Below, piece after piece: positions 56,400 to 64,000 of a stretch of 64,000 nt of DNA. The notes beneath the pieces are model-generated. The model was not told the DNA's origin, did no database searches, and saw nothing but the letters and a program-made list of their open reading frames with translations. Every line of letters begins with the position of its first letter. The first letter of the stretch is position 1. This DNA is from Alnus glutinosa (Eukaryota; Streptophyta; Magnoliopsida; Fagales; Betulaceae). The translations under genes were made by a program, and so were the position numbers. The stretch covers positions 43,016,654 to 43,080,653 of the forward strand of contig NC_084886.1 in the NCBI RefSeq assembly GCF_958979055.1, read 5' to 3'.

Positions 56400-56880
56400 G
56401 GTTGTCTTCCACATTGGAAGGTGGCGTGTAATATTTATCTCCAGAAATAATAATCCTCCAGCCAGTCCTCAAACTTTGTAACAGCCTGGAGCAAAGCCTG
56501 AACTGTATCATCATCATCATCCCACTTGTTATCTTTAGGAACTTTTGTATTAGGAATCAGATCAGCATCGAGTATCATATGCTCAGCAAGTGCAGGTCCA
56601 TGACGCCGAGTCCCTCCCCAACGACAGTTTTCAACATGGCCTGCCTGTTTTGCATGAGTACCACTTGACTCAGATGATTTCCCACCTTTACGGCTACCCT
56701 GCTTTTCTTTTGGTGCAGCAGACACATTAGTTCTAGGCTTCTAGCATTATTATTTTCAACAGGTTAATTGTTATCAGGCTCCTTGGAAGAAGTAAGGGCT
56801 GCTTGTTACTTTGCAGCAGTGGTTCGCTCAAAACTCGACAAATTTCTGTAGGATAACAATTGCGTGACATGTTATCATCA
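56400..56880 (-). pseudogene. 3' end of an unidentified host gene, probably decayed
   Basis: The minus strand from 56725 reads SAAPKEKQGSRKGGKSSESS, then AGHVENCRWGGTRRHGPALA, then DADLIPNTKVPKDNKWDDDD, then ALLQAVTKFEDWLEDYYFWR and a stop at 56435. The mix of basic, serine-rich and acidic segments looks like a real nuclear or RNA-related protein tail, but I do not recognise the family. Upstream, NLSSFERTTAAK in a neighbouring frame may be more of it. There is no ATG in frame, and a stop precedes the open part, so this is a fragment or last exon, not a complete gene. Confidence 0.4.
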
Positions 56881-57467
56881 TCCCTGTTGTTGATGAGTTG
56901 TTGTTATTATCTAGCTAATATCTCAATTTAATGGGAAAAATGAGAGAAACAACAAAAGTAGAAGCTAGTTTATTTGATTTTTACTACTAAACAGGAAAGC
57001 ATAGGAGCTACCAGAGATTATCCTGGCCGTGTTTTATATAAGGAAAAAATGCCAACATTCAACTACAGTACAATCAAGCAAGCAAAGCAAAAGAAAAAAT
57101 GCTGGAGCTTATTTTAATATTTTTTTAGAGTCTTTCTATGCTGATATAACACTTTATTTTTAATATAAAAAAAAAAAACTAAAACTTGATTTTTTTTATT
57201 CTGTTTTTATTAAAAATAATAAAGTTTCATATCAGTAAAGAAAAACCTTAAAAAAAACATTAAAAAGAGTTAGCATTTCTTAAGAAAAAATCTCAGCAAC
57301 CCCAAGGTAGTTGAGCCTCCCAAGAGAAAAGCATGACAAAGCAATATCTAATAAACAAAGATAATTAAGCTAACCCAAATCAAGGAACAAGGACAAAAAA
57401 ATAAATTAAGAGTAATAAGTAGTCTAAAGCACTCTGAAGCATGAACAAAGATCCACAACGATATACT
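56881..57467. other. Intergenic
   Basis: AT-rich, no gene. An imperfect inverted repeat at about 57125-57260 (gtctttctatgctgatataa against its complement) may be a small MITE. Confidence 0.4.
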
Positions 57468-58106
57468 TATGATGTGTTTGGCAACCGAGTAGAATAATTA
57501 TTCCACTCGGATTTTTTCTAAAACCTGCCCACCCGCCCGAATACCCGAATTTGACCCGAATTTTGTTTGAATTTTAAGCTGATAATTTGAGTACTGGCAG
57601 GGCCCCACGCGCAGGACAAACTGTCTCCCAAAAAGCGCGTGGGTCCCACATATAAATAATAAAATAATACAAATTTAAATAAAAAAAAATAAAAGAAATT
57701 AATTAAAAACAATAGGGGTGGCTGCCAACCGGGGGTGGCCGCGCGGTCACCCCCGACCCTTGGGGGTGGCCGCGCGGCCTCCCCCGGCCACTGGGGGTGG
57801 CTGCCGCCTGCATCATTTTTTTTTTTTTTTTTTAAATTTTAATTTATTTTTTTTAAAAAAAAATTATTTATTTATTTTTTAATTAAATAATCAATATATA
57901 ATAAATTATTATTATTTAAATTATTATTTTACACAACTTTTCAAAATACCAATCATTATACACAACTTTTTAAACTTCCAATCATTTTTTACCATTAAAA
58001 TATAATATTTTTCAATCTCAAAATTCAACATCCAAACACAATTTTTTACCTCGATATTTGTAAATAAAATTAGAATTCAATTTTAATTCTCAAAATTCAA
58101 TACCCA
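57468..58106. mobile_element. Possible TIR element with GC-rich palindrome
   Basis: The left side atgtgtttggcaaccgag and the right side (rc) tggtgcgtttgggtattgaa are weakly inverted copies, as in many plant MITE-like elements starting GGTGCGTTTGG. Between them, 57711-57812 holds gggggtggccgcgcggtcac and its near-palindromes, followed by a long T run and A/T-rich DNA. The ends are uncertain. Confidence 0.4.
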
Positions 58107-58452
58107 AACGCACCATTATACCCGCTCATATCCAAGTTGCCGTACATCCTCAAGCTTCATATCGATCCATCTGAATTGTCCAGCATATTTTTAAAAAATT
58201 AAAAATTAAAAATTAAAACCATTTAATTTCCACGTCAGCTATGTGTACAAAATATGTACATTTGTTGTGTAAGAAACATTACTTCTATAAAAGTTTCTCG
58301 TGACATTTTTGTACTATGTGGGTCTTATTGCAAATTCGTATAACCACGTGAATTTTGCATTTTTCCTTTATCTATAATGGTTTTGAAAAGGGTTTGTTTG
58401 TTTTTGTCCTATTTTTATGTTGTGTATATTTAATTTTTTTAAATATTTGAAG

Positions 58453-58656
58453 AATAATACTATTTAATAAACTGTTATATGACTGTGATATAATTAGGAT
58501 AATGTGACAGCCGTGAAAATCAACTTTTGAGTTAACAAAAGCTTGTAAATAAAAAAAAACATAAATAAATAAATAAAAAATCAATAGTTAATTTTTAGTG
58601 TCATACTATTGAAAGTGTATAACATTCGTATAACAGTTTATTAAATAACAATTATG
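58453..58656. mobile_element. MITE, about 200 bp, related to 28018
   Basis: The arms aatactatttaataaactg and (rc) aattgttatttaataaactg are inverted copies and continue inward (gttatatgactgtgat against its complement). The layout and core words match 28018-28175. Confidence 0.6.
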
Positions 58657-58702
58657 TTTTATATGTTGAATTGTTTATTCATAATTAAATGATTTAAAAA
58701 AT

Positions 58703-58885
58703 GAGAAATGATTCTTCACTACCTAAATATACAACTTTTTACCATCTTGTCTATGTGGCAAGGTGGTCCCCCACTTTATTTTATTTTTTAAAAATAAAAA
58801 AATTCTAAAGTTAGTAGGGGACCACCTTGCCACATAGACAAGGTGGTGAAAAGTTGTATATTTATGTGGTAAATAATCATTTCTC
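58703..58885. mobile_element. MITE, 183 bp, second copy of the 9609 family
   Basis: Strong inverted repeat: GAGAAATGATT at both ends, and the arm acttttyaccaycttgtcta followed by tgtggcaaggtggtccc mirrored almost perfectly. Same length as the copy at 9609-9791. The flanks are ttaaaaaat-like on both sides. The duplicated flank at about 61000 lacks it, so that copy is the unoccupied site. Confidence 0.85.
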
Positions 58886-59279
58886 TTAAAAAAATTAAAA
58901 ATTAAAAACCGTTATGGAACGATGCCAACAAAATCGAATTGAATATGATGTCCCATTACCGAGCTGATCCAAAAAAATGGGTCAATAAGTCGATTTGGGC
59001 CATTTCGTTGGGTTGACCCGGTTAAAGTACAACATTCTTTTCTTTTCTTTTTTTTTTTTTAAATGGGTTGGCCAAGTAGAACGGTGGAGGAGTGGACCAT
59101 AGTAGACCAATATTATAAGAGTATAACTTCTATTCGGTGGTGGAAAAAACCAAGGTCTTTTTGTCCACCAATAAGAGGTTGACATATTAGCATGGAACAA
59201 AAAACACAAAAAAGGTAAATGTTAGCAAAACACCGGATCATCCCTCCTTCTTTCACCCTAAATAAAAACCAAAAATCCT

Positions 59280-59760
59280 CCCAGCCACAGAGCCATTGCC
59301 CCACGTGGCCATGCCAGACACTCGAGATCGGCAACTCCACGACCACACCGAACACTCAAGATCGGCAACTCCACGCCGGACACCCGAGATCGGCAACTCC
59401 ATGGACGACGCGACGGAGCCGAACAAGGTGGGTAGTCCCGTCTGCTCTTCTTGGACCCAAAGTTGGCCGGGGGTGGCCGCGCAGCCACTCCCGGCCACTG
59501 GGGGGTGGCCGCATGGCTACCCCCCGGTCCATGGACGGCCACGCGGCCACCCCCGGGGTCTAGGGTTGGCCCGAACTTGGGGGTGGCCTTCGGGCCAACC
59601 CTTCTGTCTGGGCGTCACTCACCGTCGGCCCAGGTCGATTCCACCGGCCGGCCCATTGGTGGTGACTCCGATTGTGGTGGCAGCGGTGACGGATTGGGTT
59701 GGGTAGGCGGTGATGGAGAATGGGGATGGGTTTCAGCGGGTTGGGTATATGAATTTGGTA
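59280..59760. repeat. GC-rich island with short tandem and palindromic repeats
   Basis: From 59319 to 59403 a unit of about 30 bases, cgagatcggcaactccacg with a variable spacer, is present three times. From 59463 to 59600 come four or more ggggtggccgcgcggccacc-type near-palindromes, like those at 29113 and 57711. Open frames exist in all phases on both strands, which is expected from base composition, so I call no gene. The origin is unknown; the palindromes suggest a transposon interior. Confidence 0.6.
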
Positions 59761-60149
59761 TGATTGGATGTTTTCACCCTATGGTGCTTTGGTGTGCTAA
59801 GCTGACGTGTTGAGTGTTTATTGGTGGGCAAAAAACTTTTGTTTTCTGCCATGACCGTATAGAAGGGCTCTCATATTATAATTATAAAATATAACCATAA
59901 CCATTTGAATATCTTAGATATCTGTATATGGTCAACGATCACGATTCACGAAAACTTTTGCGATTTTAAAAAGTGTAATTTAAAAGCAATGATTTAAAAT
60001 TGTGATTTTTAAAACACAGTTAAGCATTTAACAAAATCATATGTTCACCTATAAATTGCAGTTTAGCGTTTAAAATTATGTGTCTTTCAAAAAACATCAA
60101 CTTCTCTGCGATTTGAAATATGCGTTTTCAAATCACAATTTTTTAAAAA
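59761..60149. other. Intergenic with repeated gattttaaa words
   Basis: AT-rich, no gene. Words such as tgcgattt and aaatcacaatttttaaaaa recur at 59950-60190 in both orientations, perhaps the edge of the foldback that follows. Confidence 0.4.
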
Positions 60150-60904
60150 CACAATTAATTTTTTGCGATTTAGTTTAAAATTATACTTTTTATCTATAAA
60201 ATCGCAATGTCAAGCGCACCCTATATAAGCTGTATGCATAAATGCCATTGCTCAGAATTAAAAAAGAGCATTACTTGTATGCAGTGAAAAAAGAAAATGA
60301 TAACTTCGCAAAAAGGTATCGAATTATACGCCGTTTTGAGATAAGGATACTAAAGTAACAAACGTCTCAAACTGAGGTATCCATGTTTCTAAATGTCTCA
60401 CTAAAGGGTACTCCATTAGGATTTGCTATTAAATCTTGCCAAAATTCTCAAAATACTCATGTGCTTTTTTTTTTTTTTTTTTAAAAAAAAAAAATTATAA
60501 AAAATTTCAAAAATTCAAGCATGGGTATTTTTGTAAATTCCGTTAAATTTTGACCAATACCTAAATCCTAGCATTTTTTTTCCTAAAAAAAGATAGGGGT
60601 ATTTTGGGTAATCCGTTAGAATTTAACAGCAAATCCTACCAGAGTACCATTTAGTGAGACGTTTGGAAACGTGGATATCCCAATTTGAGACGTTTACTAG
60701 TTTAGTACCCTTATCTCAAAACAGCGTATAATTTTATACCCTTTTGTGAAGTTATCATTTTCTTTTTTAACTGCATACAAGTAATGCTCTTTTTTAATTC
60801 TTTAAGCAATGGCATTTATGCATACAACTTAAATAGGGTGCGCCTGACATTCTGATTTTTTAGACAAAAAGTATCATTTTAAACTAAATTGTAAAAAATT
60901 AATT
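60150..60904. mobile_element. Large foldback (inverted repeat), arms over 300 bases
   Basis: The left arm (60150-60455) and right arm (60600-60904) are inverted copies. For example gcgcaccctatataagctgt pairs with the complement of acttaaatagggtgcgcctg, and ggtatcgaattatacgccgt with acagcgtataattttatacc. The centre, about 60460-60590, is A/T-rich with poly-T and poly-A runs. No coding capacity. It may be a foldback transposon or the result of an inverted duplication. The outer part of the arm recurs once more at 61200-61310. Confidence 0.75.
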
Positions 60905-61570
60905 GTATAACAGTTTACCAAATAACATTTATCTGCTCTAATACATAACATAAGTTAGATAAGTTTATGTTTTTAAAAAATATATTGTTTATTCATAATT
61001 AAAAAAATTAATTTTGATTTAAAAAGAAAAAAAAAAAAATTAAAAACCGTTATGGATCGATGCCAACAAAATCGAATTGGATATGATCGATGTCCCATTA
61101 CCGAGCTGATCCAAAAAAAATGGGTCAATAAGTCAATTTGGGCTATTTCATTGGGTTGACCCAGTACTTAAAGTACAACATTCTTTTCTCTTCAAATTAA
61201 ACGCACCCTGTATTATTAATTAGTTCTATATATGCTTAAATGCATGTCATTACTCAGAGAATTAAAAAAAAGTTCTTTAATTACTCTGTATGCAGTGAAA
61301 AAAGAAATGTGCTCGTCATTATTGCAGGTCAGAATTATTGCACGTGTCACACGATTTTGAACCCTACACTACACTGAAATCATAATTAATCCAGATTAAT
61401 TATTAAATAATTGAATATTAAGAATGAAATGGTGAAGCATTTATCAATTTGAATCATAATTACTTGTTTGTGGCCACAGCGTCTCCCAATGGAGCATGCC
61501 GCAATTGTGACACGTACCCCCACCGCACCCATGCTTTATTAGTGCGCAACTAATTAATCCATGAAAATCG

Positions 61571-61580
61571 CCTATAAATT
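61571..61580 (+). promoter_or_regulatory. TATA box of the small secreted protein gene
   Basis: cctataaatt lies about 30 bases before the likely transcription start near 61605 and ahead of the predicted untranslated exon. Confidence 0.6.
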
Positions 61581-61604
61581 GTGACCATTGCCATCCATTC
61601 TTTC

Positions 61605-61807
61605 ATTGGCAAGTGGCGACAAACATATCTATATCTTCCAGCAGAAAAGGCAGCCGGCCGGCCGGTACGCATGCTAATTTCAGTAGTAGTGATAATCAAT
61701 TAAGTTTATGATATATATATAGTTTTTGTTAAACAATATACATAATATATATTAACTAACTAACCCACATGATCTGCTTAATTGCTTCTTAGTTTTACAG
61801 TTGGATA
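61605..61807 (+). other. 5' UTR with predicted intron 61665-61800
   Basis: A donor gccg|GTACGC at 61665 and an acceptor ttttacAG at 61799-61800 with a T-rich lead fit a 136-base AT-rich intron. The second exon then starts seven bases before the ATG. Both splice sites are inferred from sequence only. Confidence 0.55.
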
Positions 61808-62110
61808 ATGAAGACCGTACTTGTTTTCTTTGTTGCGTTGGTGTTGATCTTAGCAACTGCAGAAGCCTCCACGGAGGAGAGTAGTACTTTTGGTCGAAAC
61901 GTTAATGCCGGGGGGAGTGATAGTATTACAAAAGATGAAGCAGCCAACAAAGGCAGTAGTACTACTACTGTAAGCACGGAAACAGAGCCAGAGAAAGAAG
62001 TGAACCCGACTTTTCAGAGCTATTCTGGAACAGCCCCTGATGGTACTCACCATTATTACCCGAATGGCAAGCCCACGGAGACAGTGCAGCCCACCAAGCA
62101 CAGCTTGTGA
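61808..62110 (+). CDS. Small secreted protein, 100 aa, family not recognised
   Basis: The ATG at 61808 opens a clear signal peptide (MKTVLVFFVALVLILATAEA), so the product should enter the secretory pathway. The mature part, about 80 residues, has no cysteine and is rich in Ser, Thr, Glu, Lys and Asn. Its C-terminal third, NPTFQSYSGTAPDGTHHYYP followed by NGKPTETVQPTKHSL, contains a compact aromatic/Gly/Pro segment that could be a processed peptide. I do not recognise a known peptide family. Support for a real gene comes from the signal peptide, the TATA box at a proper distance, a plausible 5' UTR intron and an AATAAA at 62179. Single coding exon. Confidence 0.75.
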   Translation: MKTVLVFFVALVLILATAEASTEESSTFGRNVNAGGSDSITKDEAANKGSSTTTVSTETEPEKEVNPTFQSYSGTAPDGTHHYYPNGKPTETVQPTKHSL

Positions 62111-62178
62111 GTCGTGAGAAGAAGAATTAATGGAGCTGCTTAATGCTTATGTATGTAACTACGTATGGTGTGGCTTGT

Positions 62179-62184
62179 AATAAA
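62179..62184 (+). terminator. Poly(A) signal AATAAA
   Basis: An exact AATAAA lies 69 bases after the stop of the small secreted protein gene, a normal plant distance. Confidence 0.55.
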
Positions 62185-63462
62185 GTGGAACTAGCATGCA
62201 TGTATAAGTAGCCAAAGAAATGGCTATACGTACATGTACATGTCATGTTTAGTTTCACCATGCATGATCATGAAGTAAAACTATGTACGTTGTGAATTAT
62301 GGCTGTTCTGAAATAAAAGGATCGTGCATGCATATATATATATATGCATGGATAGCATGGTTCTTCCTTCGAAAATCAAGGTTGATATCTCAATGGGTGG
62401 AGTTGTCCTAAAGGGTTGAATCTGTTGTGGGATTTTTAGATGCATCCGGAACCACTGGTCATGGGGCTGTCTATTCGGGTCAACAGGCCCAACGGGCCTT
62501 CCACAACACAGTACCCCCAATGCCCTTTGGGCAAGATTGGATAAAGGGAATTATGAGTTTTCGTGCTTTTGGGCCCATTGACCCATGGATGAGTTCACCC
62601 AAGGTAACATGGCCCCAACAAGACTGTCTTGAAGAAAAAGCTAGAGCTTGGAGACGGAGACGAGCAAGACCTCGAAATCCTCAGGGCCGTCGCAAAAGCG
62701 TGGCGCGGCCACTCCGGCAGCTCTAGACCAATGAATGAATCCAATGCCCATTGGAGAGATTTCAAAGGCAACCTTCTCGATTCAATCTACAAGCAATGAG
62801 CAAATCATATGCTGAAGACAACAAGGATGCAACTTGGGACTTCCGGCAGTCGTTATGTGAATCTTAGAGCATCTCCAACAGCAAGCGGTATGTCTTGATA
62901 TAAATAAACAATCTTTTCTATTTCACCTACTCTCTTTTCAATACAAATTTCAACAATTTTTTTTTTTTATTTAAATAATATTTTCGATGTTTTTTTTTTT
63001 AAAGAATATATATATATATATATATATATATATCTTCTTAACACCATCGGTCCACCATTTTCTTCCTCTATCTAGATCAATCTGTGTCCCAAATCCCAAC
63101 AACGAAGACTCGGTATTAAGGTTTGAGTTTTCAAAAATCCCCTAATTCCGGTATCGATCAGGCACCGTCTGATGATCCCAATCGTACGGAAGAGGATCAC
63201 ACTCCAGCCCTCCATGACGAGCTTCAAAACCTAGATTTCGAAGAGAAATTGGAACCTGTCTTGAAAGATGGGAACTGGGATTTGAAAGAGGTTGAACAAG
63301 AACAATGGGTTGAGGTTAGAGGCAGGGCTAGTGTCAGATAACCCCATTTACTGGGTTAGATAGTCCAACTCTTAGAAATTTGTTTAATGAGAATTAATGA
63401 GGCTGATATGATCATTTAAATGGATCCCATTATGATTAGCGTAGCCTCAATTACTCTGTTAT
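62185..63462. other. Intergenic with one element terminus and gene-like scraps
   Basis: No complete gene. At 62866, ttagagcatctccaacagc is the standard terminus of many plant PIF/Harbinger-like elements, but the matching end was not found. A (TA)n run lies at about 63008-63032. The open stretch 63123-63341 (EEDHTPALHDELQNLDFEEK, then LKDGNWDLKEVEQEQWVEV) has protein-like composition but no ATG, and could be an exon scrap. The stretch 62427-62726 is open but unrecognised. Confidence 0.4.
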
Positions 63463-63827
63463 GTGAATAGTGGCATACAAAAACTGAAAACATGAAAGAT
63501 TGTTAAATATTGTCGGTGAAGGAACTTAATAGGAATTCTTGCCTTAGTATCTTATTGCTGAATTGATTATTGTTTAATGTCAAAGTGATTTCTTGATGTT
63601 GCCTTAATTTCCCAGTAGCGGATAAAAATGATAAGCCAGAAACCATCTGTATTGAGAAGGGAAGAGACCAAGATGTCTCCTCAGTAATACAAAACCATAT
63701 TAACACCTCTGAAGAAGAGGTCTCACACAAAAAATATACTTGAAAACGACCAATCTAATTATAAATGTAGAATACAGTGATAATCAATCAAAACTAGGTA
63801 GGAATGCAGTTGCTGTGACGGTCGAAG
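63463..63827 (-). repeat. Duplicated 3' flank of the LTPG gene
   Basis: Homologous to about 49747-50108 with small insertions and deletions: tagtggcatacaaaaa, then gaaagattgttaaat, then gataagccagaaaccatct, then aagatgtctcctcagtaata. The similarity starts sharply at about 63463, which marks the left edge of the duplicated block. Confidence 0.9.
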
Positions 63828-63955
63828 CTAGTATGTTGTGAAGGCTGAAGCAAATGTTGCCGCACAAAGAAGGAAGAAGAGATGAGAAATTGACAACTTG
63901 ATGGAACTTCCTGCTGATGTACCGTCTGCTGATGGCACAGTTTTAGATCCGCTTC
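63828..63955 (-). CDS. Second LTPG copy, last exon (gene runs off the window)
   Basis: Minus-strand exon following an AG acceptor (gtgtAG). It encodes [20 protein letters not shown], then [20 protein letters not shown], then TY and a stop at 63828-63830. Compared with 50239-50109 it is one codon shorter (VPSADG against VPTTPDG), in frame, and the GPI signal is kept. The remaining bases 63956-64000 are intron. The kept reading frame suggests a working paralogue, but the eight-cysteine domain lies outside the window. Confidence 0.8.
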
Positions 63956-64000
63956 CTACACATTTGAACGCCAACATGAATAGTTTAAACCAGTGAACAG

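Larger units (their letters stand above)
58640..61315 (+). repeat. Local direct duplication, two copies
   Basis: The block 58886-59040 (attaaaaaccgttatgga, then cattaccgagctgatccaaa, then gtacaacattcttttctttt) recurs at 61040-61190. The preceding 58650-58700 matches 60960-61020. Likewise 60210-60300 (cgcaccctatataagctgta, then tatgcagtgaaaaaagaaa) recurs at 61200-61310. Together they mark an old duplication of a unit about 2 kb long whose second copy has lost the GC-rich island and other parts. Confidence 0.75.

Noticed and set aside
59219-59813. Six overlapping open frames of 64-136 codons
   Set aside because: All phases on both strands are open because of the GC-rich repeats; the translations are repeat-like (ATPRSMDG, GHPRGL).

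Overview
The window is nuclear DNA from a flowering plant, very probably a woody eudicot; I cannot name the species. The signs are short spliced genes with GT-AG introns, plant-only gene families (CDC73/PHP, GPI-anchored lipid-transfer protein, a plant-type U2 snRNA gene with a USE/TATA promoter), and AT-rich intergenic DNA packed with plant transposons. No bacterial, organellar or viral gene block is present.

Layout. 1-11 kb: gene-free, with LINE fragments, an LTR miniature (TRIM), MITEs and a hAT-like element split by a LINE. 11.3-24.6 kb: two decayed copies of a mitochondrial ribosomal protein uL14 (HUELLENLOS-type) gene. The first is split by a SINE and by a copia-type fossil that itself carries two nested hAT-like elements. 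An intact GNAT acetyltransferase gene lies between the copies. 25.5-31 kb: a Pong-type PIF/Harbinger relic (intact Myb/SANT-like ORF1, transposase remnant), LINE tails and foldback elements. 31.9-35.4 kb: three more GNAT genes and a U2 snRNA gene with its own promoter. 36-41 kb: a second PIF/Harbinger relic (transposase and Myb/SANT-like ORF) split by a TRIM and a 1.9-kb solo LTR, both with perfect target-site duplications. 41.9-46.0 kb: a 3.8-kb LINE inserted inside a MITE. 46.3-51.0 kb: two clear host genes, CDC73 (+, 3 exons, 409 aa) and an LTPG (-, 3 exons, about 171 aa). 51.4-56.2 kb: retroelement relics, including a non-autonomous LTR element. 56.4-61.5 kb: a gene fragment, MITEs, a GC-rich island, a large foldback and a local duplication. 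61.8-62.1 kb: a small secreted protein gene with a 5' UTR intron. 63.46-64 kb: the 3' part of a second LTPG copy, running off the edge.

Functional picture. The host genes are not an operon. CDC73 is a Paf1-complex subunit acting in nuclear transcription elongation; U2 acts in the spliceosome; LTPG is predicted at the outer plasma membrane/cell wall; the GNAT genes form a locally expanded family. I found no convincing new multi-gene system. The most informative signals are the GNAT expansion (one pair with inverted relative orientation), the U2 gene with a complete promoter but a weak Sm site, the LTPG duplication, the twin uL14m pseudogenes, and the nested transposons whose target-site duplications give a readable order of insertion.
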